This document shows positions 1-8,507 of a stretch of DNA of 15,906 nucleotides, one piece after another. Within the stretch, counting starts at the first letter, position 1. Each line of letters begins with the position of its first letter. The stretch lies in NCBI GenBank assembly GCA_037447655.1, contig JBBHKE010001564.1, positions 373,768 to 389,673 of the forward strand. The letters are read 5' to 3'. The notes beneath the pieces are model-generated. The model was not told the DNA's origin and made no database searches. It worked only from the letters and a program-made list of their open reading frames with translations. The position numbers and the translations under genes were made by a program. This DNA comes from Zygnema cylindricum (taxonomy: Eukaryota > Streptophyta > Zygnematophyceae > Zygnematales > Zygnemataceae).

Positions 1-1612
1 CATCCCCAATCTGCAACACATACTCGGATGATAACACTTTTACAAACACATCTTCACAAACGACAACACAATTACTACTGATTGCAAATCCACCCCCCGT
101 CAAATATTCCCAAAAATCACTAGTCCTCACTATGTTCCTCATAAAATCTACATCTTCCGAACTCATATTTTTATCCATGATAATTATCTCATTTACCTCA
201 CTCTCTACCATGTCACTTTCTATTTTTACTCCCAAAAAATATTTCTCCTCCCCTAAACTTTTAATCAAATATTCCTCTCCTCCCCTATCTTTTAGAGAAC
301 CCTTTAGATTTATTTCTCACCTTTTCTCGGAATCCGTTGAAGTCTCCCTTTCCGACCAGTTTTCTATTTCCAAAATATATATGAAACTATCCTCAGTAAT
401 TTGAACTCCCTCAAGTTTCTCCTCTCTCTTTAATTCCCTTTTACCTCCAAAAGCACACTGTTGCTTTCGTGGAATTTCTGTGTGCTTCTCTTTCTTCCCC
501 ATATTACCGATGCGGAGAAGCTCCAAAAAATCTTCATCCTCATTCTCCTCTTCCCCTTGTTCCTCCTCATTAACATTCTAACTTCCAATTTCTTCCAAAG
601 TAGGACACTCCTCCATATAGTGACCCAGCTCCCTACAAAAGAAGCAAACCCCCTTTTTCAAAGCTACCCTTTCTTTTCCTCTCCCTCTCTTTCCACCAAA
701 TTTCCGATAAGGTTTACCTTTGTCTTTCTTCCTCTCATCACGCTTGTGCTCGTCACCGTCGTTCCCCTCATCAGGCTTCCGCCACTCACCGCCAGCTGTT
801 AGTGCATTCACCCTGTTACTTCCCCTACGAAGCTCCAAAGTGCTTTCCCTCACAAGAATTATCCCCATGGTAAAGCTCCAAGTCCATGAGGAGCCATCCT
901 TTGCCTGCATACGACAAATGATGTTTCCGTACTCATCTGGGAGTTTTATGAGTAGAGTATTAATCTTCCTCTCCTCAGATTCTGCATATCCTGCACTAGC
1001 AAGCTCAACATATAGCGCAACAATATCATTGCAAAACTCTATCATGCTACCGCCTTTATAAACATAGGCATCTATATCTTGTTTTGCTAATTGTTGCCTC
1101 TGAATAGTCTCACTCTTATAAATCTAACTTAGTGTTTCCCAAATTTCCGATGACTTGGTTAGATTATAAAGAGTGATAGCTATGGACTTAGACACATTTC
1201 TAAGTATGAGATGTTTTGCGATAGTGTTTTTATACTCCCAAATTTTATTTTCATTTTCTTCAGTTTTACTTATAACCCCTCTAAGTGGAGCTGTGGCGGA
1301 GAGCCTAGCTCCCCTCACCATAGGTGTCTATTTATCCTTCTCCCCATTTCCCCCTTCCATGGCAATAATTTTCCCTTCACCTTCCATTGCATCTGGTATA
1401 CGGTTGGTTTTCTGGGAGGCCCCCGATGAATCTTCGTAGTGAGTTCCACCAAATCCTGGTGGCGGACACCTCACTTGTCCCGAAACAATTCCCCATAAAC
1501 GCTTTTCGAAAAGCAATCCCTCCATCATAAACTTCCAATAAGTAAAGTTTGTTCCATCAAACATAGGCACCCTACATGGTGGGCCCATAACCTGAAACTC
1601 TTTGTGCTCCAT
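1..1612 (-). pseudogene. Copia element A gag-pol, 5' part, decayed, runs off left edge
   Basis: Retrotransposon capsid (gag) and the start of pol, read right to left in one continuous frame. The N-terminal part has the copia-type start FDGTNFTYWKFMMEGLL (about 1512-1562). The capsid core follows (KIWEYKNTIAKHLILRN, IWETLS, then LLIKLPDEYGNII). A CCHC zinc knuckle, CFFCRELGHYMEEC, lies at 605-646 and is preceded by a Lys/Arg/Gly-rich stretch. The frame never shifts, but four stops break it: TAG at 1328-1330, 1124-1126 and 578-580, and TGA at 317-319. After 317 it is open to the window edge. Beyond the knuckle come roughly 200 acidic, charged codons in which I find no DSG protease motif, which is unusual for copia. 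Two starts are possible: the ATG at 1612, inside the LTR, or the ATG at 1588, inside the primer-binding site. The second is the more natural because capsid homology begins just after it. The copy is dead; protease, integrase and RT would lie to the left. Confidence 0.8.
1577..1592 (-). other. Primer-binding site complementary to initiator tRNA-Met anticodon arm
   Basis: The minus strand reads GGTTATGGGCCCACCA directly after the LTR end ...TTTCA. On the plus strand this is TGGTGGGCCCATAACC, which matches the plant initiator tRNA-Met anticodon arm over 16 nt (recalled sequence). Drosophila copia and yeast Ty5 are known to prime from a cleaved initiator tRNA at this region. The match ends in AACC exactly at the LTR boundary, as expected for a half-tRNA primer whose new 3' end is extended into U5. 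Confidence 0.75.
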
Positions 1613-2060
1613 TGCCCACAGAAATCGCAGATCTAAAAGAAACTTATCTAGATAGTGCCGACTCCAAGTTGATATAAACCCAAATTACTGACCCCTTGAC
1701 AATCAAAGACCCATTATAGCTTCACCCCTGTGAAATATGACTTTTTGTGTGCTCAATTCCACCACAGAATGCAAAGTTATAATATGAGTTTTGGACACAT
1801 TCACCCACTTTGACTTTCCCTTAGAAATGCAGCCACCCTGGAAGGCAAAAACTCTCACCGACTACACCTTCGTGTAGCTTGGACTCCCTTGAGTCCGCAG
1901 CAAAAAGAATCACAGACAATGGTCAAGTAAATTGATACTTATGAATGGTCAAAGATTACCTTTTGTAGTGGAGCTCTCTCGGAGAGAGGCTGCTACCTAC
2001 TAAATTTTCTAAGTCATATCTCTCTCTAAAACTCTATCTACTTACTTACGGCACCAATCA
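1593..2060 (-). repeat. 5' LTR of copia element A (outer end approximate)
   Basis: The inner end is set by TGAAACTC on the plus strand (minus strand ...GAGTTTCA) next to the primer site. The outer end is placed at about 2060, where the minus strand begins TGATTGG, but no partner LTR or target duplication is in the window to confirm it. Positions 1831-1990 are homologous, in the same order and orientation, to 15741-15896. Shared blocks include GCCACCCTGG, AGCAAAAAGAAT and GGTCAAAG. It contains a run of short perfect stem-loops: 1721-1734, 1862-1877, 1881-1896, 1925-1940 and 1974-1988. A TATTATAA-like motif on the minus strand (about 1775-1785) could be the promoter TATA, but this is a guess. 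Confidence 0.65.
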
Positions 2061-2068
2061 AATTAGTG

Positions 2069-2124
2069 TGTCGTACACAAAAGTACAGGTGCCGGTGTAC
2101 TTTTTGTACGGCCATTGTACGACA
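2069..2124. repeat. Imperfect foldback (56 bp)
   Basis: Outer arms TGTCGTACA (2069-2077) and TGTACGACA (2116-2124) are perfect inverted repeats. Nested inside are CAAAAGTACA (2078-2087) and TGTACTTTTTG (2097-2107), complementary apart from one extra T. The whole would form a two-stage hairpin. It sits just outside the probable LTR end of element A. No function is recognised. Confidence 0.6.
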
Positions 2125-2494
2125 TGATTAAAATATCGACACATGTCATATCCGAATTTGTTCTCGTAATCTCCGGAGTTGCCACGATCCAATGTCATTG
2201 TGCCACTTGTCATCCTACGTGGCGATGACCGCAAACTGCCGCGATTCTCTTTCGCGATCTCGGCATCCTTCCCGGCTGTCCGATCAAAACTAGATTTCAA
2301 TCGTAGCCGTCATAAATACTTGCGCGGTTTTTTTTTTTCGCTATCGAAACAAATTGCGCGGTATCTGTTTCTTCTCAATACCGTACTCCGTACTCTACAT
2401 AACTGAATCTATGCATCCCAAATAAAGTTTCAGTTGAATGAATTAGTCTACGTGTAAGTCTTTATAGAATTATCAAACCCTATAGCATTTAACA
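2125..2494. other. Non-coding stretch, nothing recognised
   Basis: Unique-looking sequence with a T10-12 run near 2330. Two overlapping frames of 75-80 codons lack any familiar motif, and I take them as chance openings. Confidence 0.5.
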
Positions 2495-2575
2495 TTAGTC
2501 TTAGACTAAACGGATAAAGTTAACGCCTAATTTGACAGACGGCGGGTACCCGGATCAAATCCTGGGTCTGTCAAA
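2495..2575 (+). repeat. tRNA-related segment with Pol III A/B-box-like motifs (SINE head or tRNA pseudogene)
   Basis: An A-box-like TAGACTAAACGG (2502-2513) is followed 50 bp later by a B-box-like GGATCAAATCC (2552-2562), which fits GWTCRANNC. A D-arm can be drawn (GACT 2504-2507 with AGTT 2518-2521, 10-nt loop containing GG). A 4-bp CGCC/GGCG anticodon-like stem has an oversized 13-nt loop. A T-arm has a 7-nt loop and 4 of 5 pairs (2549-2565). No 5' acceptor strand pairs with GTCTGTC, so it is not a functional tRNA. Instead GTCTGTCAAA (2566-2575) is perfectly complementary to TTTGACAGAC (2531-2540). The best reading is a tRNA-derived SINE head; chance resemblance is possible. Confidence 0.35.
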
Positions 2576-2678
2576 ATCATTTAGGTAACTCGATGAATAT
2601 TTGCCTTCCTGTCTTCTATGGAGAGCCTAGGGAGCCATGGATCTAACTCCCCCTCAAGTCTTCAGTGAGTGCGACAAG

Positions 2679-2775
2679 TGTGGGGACTTGAGTGAAGAGT
2701 AAGTGTGGGGATTTGAGTGAAGAGTTGTGGGGATTTGAGTGAAGAGTAAGTGTGGGGATTTGAGTGAAGAGTTAG
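2679..2775. repeat. Minisatellite, four units of 22-25 bp
   Basis: Units starting TGTGGGGAYTTGAGTGAAG occur at 2679, 2704, 2726 and 2751. Lengths alternate 25, 22, 25 and about 25, depending on a trailing AAG/TAG. A copy of the core in reverse orientation (CTCAAGTC, 2654-2661) lies just upstream of the first unit. Confidence 0.85.
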
Positions 2776-2962
2776 AGGCAGGCTGTCAGTGTCTCCTCTT
2801 TTATTTTACAATCTCTAGACCTAAAAAATACTTTAAATTCAATAATATGCTTATATGACTTGCCAATAATGTAGAATGAGAAGTTTACTTCACTGTTGTA
2901 CTTGTGATAATGATATCAATAGAAAACTCTTGCAGAAAAGCATTTACACTTGTGCTATTTAT

Positions 2963-3006
2963 TTTGAGAGAGAGGGAGAGGGGGAGAGAGAGAGAGGGAG
3001 AGAGTT
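2963..3006. repeat. GA-rich simple sequence
   Basis: About 44 bases made almost entirely of GAGA/GGGA. Low complexity; purines all on the plus strand. Confidence 0.85.
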
Positions 3007-3148
3007 AGAACATAAACTATGCAAAGGCTTGATGAATTAACAGTAAAAATATAGCCAGACAATATGTACAATCTTACCTACAATAAATACTATAAATTAA
3101 ATAATACTTATTTTGTCTTAGATTCCTGGGATTCTTCGTTCAACAACT

Positions 3149-3222
3149 TAAAAAGGAAAAAGAAAATGAAAATGCAAAAAATAGATAAAGAAAATGCAAA
3201 TAAAAAAATAAAGAAAATATTC
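3149..3222. repeat. A-rich tract with degenerate AAAGAAAATGCAAA repeats
   Basis: A/G-rich low-complexity sequence with imperfect repeats of AAAGAAAATGCAAA. It could be a remnant poly(A)-type tail, but no retroposon body is identified next to it. The following 3223-3487 shows no recognisable feature. Confidence 0.6.
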
Positions 3223-3734
3223 TGACCTTTTGAAAACAGAATGTGCCCACATTAGGACTGAGAAAATTCTCACATTGTAAATGGGATAATTTGACTTACA
3301 CTTTGACATATTGCCAATATTTGCACTCAAAATAATACTTGCAAAGAAAATAACATCCTTTATCTCCACCGACCGTCTCCACAATTTCCACATTTTTATA
3401 AGTTTTCACTTTTCCAGCATTCATAATGGACTTAGGCATTTTCTCCGACTCATATTCGCTTTGGTAACTCTATTCTCCCTTTTATTTATATCTGATCTGG
3501 TTGAGTCTTATTTCACTCAAGTTAAATTGTTTTGTGTAGTTGATGGCAGCCTTGCTGAAACTGAAGCATCCTATAATGGGGAAAATCAGCAAGCTCTGCA
3601 TTTGTTGAGGTTTATGATCTCAGAAGATCTACTTATGTCACATATCAAAATGAAAAAGGCATCAGAAATTTGGTCTTCCTTGAAAACCATCTATTTGAAA
3701 GCTAATGACCAACATGAAATTATCACAGCTGGGA

Positions 3735-3846
3735 ATATTTATGATTATGGGAATATTTAGGATTATAGGTATACAGGAGGTAGCATGGCTATATTTATGA
3801 TTATGGGAATATTTATGATTATAGGTATACAGGAGGTAGCATGGCT
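3735..3846. repeat. 56-bp tandem duplication inside element B gag
   Basis: 3735-3790 and 3791-3846 are identical except for one base (TTTAGGATT against TTTATGATT). Within each, ATATTTATGATT/GGGAATATTTA is itself partly repeated. Because 56 is not a multiple of three, the duplication moves gag from one frame to the next. Confidence 0.9.
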
Positions 3847-3999
3847 GAATATTGTAATGGTCTTAGGCTTTTGTTGGCAGAAAATGCAAGTTCAGGGGGG
3901 AACTTCTCCCCTTATCATCAGGCTAAGATTCTTATGCAAAGTCTTCCTGAGGAATATAAAAGAGCCTCGGCAAATTTGAGAAAGTTGGATAAGTCAGGT

Positions 4000-4131
4000 T
4001 GGAACTTAGCAACAGCTATAGAACTAGTGTTAGAGGAGGAAGCTTGGAACTTAGCAACAGCTATAGAACTAGTGTTAGAGGAGGAAGCTTGGAACTTAGC
4101 AACAGCTATAGAACTAGTGTTAGAGGAGGAA
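4000..4131 (+). repeat. Three identical in-frame 45-bp repeats in gag (WNLATAIELVLEEEA)
   Basis: Copies at 4000-4044, 4045-4089 and 4090-4131 (the last diverging in its final codon). They are identical at the nucleotide level and add 30 residues without breaking the frame. Each unit is a predicted amphipathic helix ending in an acidic run. Confidence 0.95.
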
Positions 4132-4308
4132 TCCATTGTTGCAACTTTTAATCTAGTAAAATCATATGTAGCTTTTAATGCATAGTATCAAGAAAACAAA
4201 TCTCAGGGGTACCGAGGTTTTCAGCCTTATAACAAATGTGTCTACTGTTATAATCAAGGACATCTGTACAAACAGTGTCCTAAGTTTCTTAGAGCATGTG
4301 AGACAGGT

Positions 4309-6124
4309 ATGTTCAGAAATGGATGGAGGCCAAGAGGAATCTACAAGTCCAAAAAGACACCACACACACCACCGACTCTTCCCTCTAAAACCAAAGCATT
4401 TTCAGCTGATACACCGAGATCGGAATCAGTTGACAAGGGGAAGGCGCTAGATGTCGTCAGTTTTCCAAAAATTGAGGACAAAGAATTCTTTGCCCTTGCA
4501 AAATTAATGGAGGGAGAAAAAGACCACGGGTGGATCATGGACTCACGAAGCTCATCTCATATGTGCTGGAACAATGCTTCCTTCACAGATATGCAACCTA
4601 TTCCAACAAGGCAGATCTGTTATGCTTGTGGTGCCATAGTTGAAGCAAAGACTCAAGGAAATGTCATCTTTATGTGTGAGATAGATGGACAAGCAGTTCC
4701 TAGAACTCTCTATGATGTATTCTATGTTCCTCAGTTCAAAAAGAACTTGTTTTCTACCTCAGTTGCAGAAATTAGTGGTTTTGAAATACTTCAGAAACAA
4801 GGAAAGAAAATAGTCAGCAAAGAGGGAAGGGTAGCCGTAATGGGAACTAGAGGCCCAAATAATTTGTACCGGATGGACGTGGTGAATACATCTTCTTTTG
4901 CTTACTCAACTGTCTTATCTGATAATGTTTTGTGGCATAAGAGGTTGGGTCATGTTCATTATGACAGATTGGAAAAGATGGTCAAAAATGATATGGTAGA
5001 AGGAGTTAAGCTTCGTCAGCAACAGTCAAGTATTTGTGATGGTTTTGCTTTGGGCAAGCTTCATAAACTTCCCTTACCCCCAGCTGCAGATTTCAGAGCG
5101 GCTAATATCTTAGAACTTGTTCATTCAGATGTGTGGGGACCCTCCAATGTACCATCTTTTGCTGGCAACAAATACTTTGTCACATTCACAGATGACTTCT
5201 CCACATTCAGCATAATCTATTTTATGAAGGAGAAAAAGGGTCTTCACCCACTTCAAACACTTTCGGATCTGGGCGGAGAAACTTCATGGTAGATCAATTC
5301 TCTCCTTAAGATCTGATAATGGAGGTGAATATACTTCCAATGAGTTTGCTGCTTATTTAAAAGAAAATGGTATATCTCACCTGTTCACTGTGCCTTACAC
5401 TCCTGAGCAGAATGGAGTCTCAGAAAGGCTAAACAGAACTCTAACTGAGAGTGTCAAATCTATGATGGCGGATAAAATAATAGATATTAAATTTTGGGCT
5501 GAACCTTACCAAACTGCAACATATATTAGCAATAGATTATAAAATTGGTCTGTTATGGGAATGACACCTTATGAAGTGTGGACTGGCAAAAAACTAGATG
5601 TCAGTCACTTCAGAGTTTTTGGTAGCAAGTGCTTTGTACTAGATAATCTACCAAACTGGAAACTGAGTCCAAAGTCTAAGCATGGAATCTTTATGGGATA
5701 TGATGATGAATCTGTAAGATATAGAATATATTGTCCTCAGATACATACCATCCTGATTGCTAGAAATATTCAAGTTAAGGATGAGAGTGAGTCCTTAGAC
5801 GTATTTAGTATGGATGAGAATGAGAAGAAAGAAAAACTGCAAGAATATGTCATCCTGGATCAGATTCCCTTTCAGCCTGCTGCAACTTCTACTGGAGTGC
5901 AAAAAACAAGAGTACCATCAGCTACTGAACAGGAAACAGGAGCTGATCCTCATCTTACAAGACCTCAAGGTGGAGCTCGATATCCTACAGTTCTAGCCTC
6001 AGATTTTCCGGGGGGAAGAAGACAGAGTTCTCGTTTAAGGAGAGAACAAGTTCAATATGTTTTTTCTGCAAGCACTAGGGAGCCTCTTACCATTCAGGAG
6101 GCATTTTCTGTTCCTGAAAAGGAT
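4309..6124 (+). pseudogene. Element B protease and integrase, disrupted
   Basis: Protease followed by integrase of a copia polyprotein. The protease active site appears as WIMDSRSSSHM (about 4534-4563), where the family has D-S/T-G; the Gly is replaced by Arg. The GAG-pre-integrase zinc region shows WHKRLGH (about 4932-4952), then CDGFALGK, where the second zinc-binding Cys is Phe. The integrase core keeps its three acidic residues in HSDVWGP, SDNGGEY and NGVSERL, followed by the C-terminal HFRVFGSKCFV and KSKHGIFMGYDD region. Breaks: a single-base frame change in the run AAAAAGGG (5233-5240), a TAA at 5540-5542 and a TAA at 6125-6127. The stretch 5800-6120 is the usual variable linker to RT. 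The protein is not producible from this copy. Confidence 0.9.
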
Positions 6125-6127
6125 TAA

Positions 6128-7659
6128 TGGATCTCAATGGCAAATGGTGAGATGAGATCGATCATGGAAGCCCAAACGTGGGAACTTGAAGAGCTTCTAC
6201 CAGACCGGAAAGCCATTGGCTGCAAGTGGGTCTTCGAAGTGAAGCTCAACCCAGACAACACCATTAAAAGGTATAAAGCTTGTCTGGTTGCAAAGGGTTT
6301 TAGTCAAAAGGAAGGGATAGACTATGAGGAAACCTTCTCTCCTGTTGTCAGATTTCCTAGTGTTAGAGTCTTGTTGTCCATAGCAGCAATTGAGAATTTG
6401 GAATTGCATCAAATAGATGTTAAAACTGCCTTCTTCCATGGAGACTTAGAGGAAGTAATCTATATGAAACAACGTGAAGGTTATGTAGAAAAAAGAAAAG
6501 AAAATCTATTCTGTAAACTGTTGAAATCATTGTATGGATTGAAACAGGCTCGACGACAGTTGAATTTGAAGTTGGATGAGTTTCTTACAAGCTTTGGCTT
6601 TACAAGGATCAGCTCAGATCACTCTGTTTATGTCATGGAAGGATATGATGGTGTGATTTATATAGCAGTGTATGTAGATGATCTGTTGCTAATCAGCAAA
6701 TCATTGAATGAGATAAATAAAATAAAAGCAGCTCTGAATGCCAGGTTTGAAATAAAACACTTCGGTGAAGCTAAGTATATCCTAGGCATTCAAGTAGAGA
6801 GAGATAGGAGTCAGAGATTTATTTACCTCACTCAGAGAGAGGCCATTGGAAATGTACTTGAAAGATTTGGCATGGCAGATGCAAAAGGGAGTGCCACTCT
6901 TATGGAGTTCAGGCAAAAGGTGGAAAGAAAGGAGACAGATGGAGGAATGACTCTCGAAGATGATATGGAACCAGGGGATTCAGACTTCATGTCCACGATT
7001 CCCTACGGAAAAATTGTTGGGAGTCTTATCTACTTATATGAAACTGCACTCGTCCGGATATTGCAGCGGTTGTTGGAGCTCTGAGTCGAAGTCTTCAGAA
7101 TCCGAAGAAATCAGATTGGGATGCAACAATACGAGTTCTGGGATATCTTGCAGGAACACGAGATTTGCGACTGTCTCTTGGAGGAGATGAAGTGAAGATC
7201 AGCACCTGGAGCGATGCGAGTTATGGTGATATGCCAAGCCGTCGTTCTACCACTGGATTCATTCTGAAGATCGATAATGGTACTTGTTGCTGGACAAGCA
7301 AGCTCTAAAAGGTGACTGCTTAGTCAACCATGGAAGCCGAATACATGGCAGCTAGCTCAGTTGTTAAGGAACTTCTTTGGGTAAAGCCTCTTTTACAATA
7401 ACTGAAATTTATGCAGTCTGGTCCTCAAGTTATTTGGTGTGACAATCAAGCTGCTATTGCTATTGCTTCTAATCCTAGTCATCATTTCAAAAGCAAGCAT
7501 ATTGACATTAAGTTACAGTTTGTGACAGAAAAGGTGATGGGTAGAATTCTGAAACTCAGCTACTTACCTGATGAGAAAATGTTGGCAGATATGATGACAA
7601 AACCCTTACGTGCCCCAAAATTGAAATTCTGTAGAGAGGGATGTGGTCTAAGTGGTTAG
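6128..7659 (+). pseudogene. Element B reverse transcriptase and RNase H, disrupted
   Basis: Copies the element RNA into cDNA and removes the RNA strand. RT motifs in order are MRSIMEAQTWEL, GCKWVFEVK, YKACLVAKGFSQ, HQIDVKTAFFHGDL, SLYGLKQA, the catalytic YVDD (intact, within AVYVDDLLLI, about 6667-6696) and KYILGIQVE. The frame changes between about 7030 and 7045 (minus one or plus two). RNase H then follows with WSDASYGD, RRSTTGFI, MEAEYMAAS, WCDNQAAI and SKHIDIKL. Stops interrupt it at 7306-7308 (TAA), 7321-7323 (TAG) and 7399-7401 (TAA). The natural end is the TAG at 7657-7659, close to the polypurine tract. Confidence 0.93.
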
Positions 7660-7670
7660 TAAAGTCTAAA

Positions 7671-7682
7671 GCTTTAGGGGAG
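7671..7682 (+). other. Polypurine tract of element B
   Basis: GCTTTAGGGGAG directly precedes TGTTG, the typical copia junction where plus-strand DNA synthesis starts and the 3' LTR begins. Confidence 0.75.
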
Positions 7683-8401
7683 TGTTGTTTTGAAAGCTTT
7701 AGTCCTCACTAAGCTTCAGAGGCGAGGAGAGTGTTTTCTCAGTATTTAGAATATTTTGTGAAAAGTCTGGTTTAGTATGTACCACAATTAATGTTACAGT
7801 GAACAGTGAGGGAGTTCACGGTGTGACACACTTCAGGACACTTGTCCGTAAATGAGACACTCTACAAAGTTCCGTTTGTACTATTCAGACTTACCATAAA
7901 GACCGAAGTGTCACATAAAAGTTTCATCTTGGATGAAACTTCGAACTGATGGACGGTGAAGATTTGCCGCCGACAGAAGGTGGTCATCCGGGTCACGTCT
8001 GTAATTATCTAACGTGTTTGTACACGGTGTACTATGATGCTACTTATCTCTAGTTTGTACAGAAGCGTGTTTTGTTTGATTAGTGTCTCAGTCAGATTCT
8101 TTCTGTATGACATACCTTGACATATTCACGTATCCTCTTTTAGATAAGTAGATATTATTGATGCATGGCTGGTATGCTTCCTTTTCTTAGTTAGGGCAAT
8201 AAGTGGCTGCTAGCTCTTAGAAGAATAGATCTTTTAGGTATAAGAATAGGACTTAGCCATCTCAGAATTAGGAACTTGTTGTATCAAAATTATGCTCTGA
8301 CATTTTTGATATCTTTGACTAAGAATATCTCTCAGATCTCTTTGCATATTTCTATGTAAATTTGCACTTGTGTTTCTTTGTGTATTATCTGCATTGTGTC
8401 A
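7683..8401 (+). repeat. LTR of element B (about 719 bp)
   Basis: Starts TGTTG after the polypurine tract. The end is placed at ...GTGTCA (8401), because the next bases resemble a half-tRNA-Met primer site and are followed by a leader and a gag-like start. No second LTR is present in the window, so the end is inferred. It contains a perfect 10-bp stem with 3-nt loop at 7919-7941, and near-inverted TGTGACACACTTC (7822-7834) and GAAGTGTCACA (7905-7915). Confidence 0.6.
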
Positions 8402-8417
8402 GATTTATAGGCCATTT
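8402..8417 (+). other. Possible degenerate half-tRNA-Met primer site of element B
   Basis: GATTTATAGGCCATTT follows the LTR end directly. It resembles the element A site GGTTATGGGCCCA with two substitutions and two single-base gaps. The position relative to the LTR end (TCA|G) is the same as in element A. Confidence 0.35.
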
Positions 8418-8507
8418 GGTTGCCTAAATTATCTTTGGCTGTGTTCCAAAGTTGTGTGTATTTTTTTTGAGCATCTTTGAGAGCTTCTTGCTTATCTGAA
8501 TTCTGTG

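Larger units (their letters stand above)
3488..4308 (+). pseudogene. Element B gag (capsid and zinc knuckle), disrupted
   Basis: Capsid protein of a copia element. Capsid homology starts near ESYFTQVKLF and continues through MKKASEIWSSLKTIYL, then, in another frame, AEYCNGLRLLLAE, AKILMQSLPEEYK and a CCHC knuckle CVYCYNQGHLYKQC (4237-4278). The N-terminal start is missing on this side. Breaks: a TAG at 3758-3760; a 56-bp tandem duplication (3735-3790/3791-3846) that shifts the frame; and a TAG at 4183-4185 just before the knuckle. After that stop the frame is the same one used by the protease, so gag and pol were probably one polyprotein. The capsid C-terminal part carries three identical 15-residue repeats (4000-4134). 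Confidence 0.85.

Noticed and set aside
1640-1670. Alternative LTR end and primer site (minus strand TATATCA-ACT-TGGAGTCGGC)
   Set aside because: No tRNA 3' end that I recognise matches, while the 16-nt initiator-tRNA match at 1577-1592 adjoins a TG/CA boundary shared with the second LTR copy.
2646-2662. Antisense copia-like polypurine tract (minus strand TTGAGGGGGAGTTAG)
   Set aside because: The following bases do not give the usual TG LTR start and no coding remnant lies beside it; it may belong to the adjacent GGGGA minisatellite.
2679-2775. CRISPR-like array
   Set aside because: Units are directly adjacent without spacers; a simple minisatellite.
4183-7401. Alternative genetic code (TAA/TAG read as Gln), suggested by stops at Gln positions
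   Set aside because: Element B also has frame changes, a frame-breaking duplication and lost active-site residues. Its polyprotein appears to end normally at a TAG (7657), and element A has a TGA stop as well. Ordinary decay explains everything.
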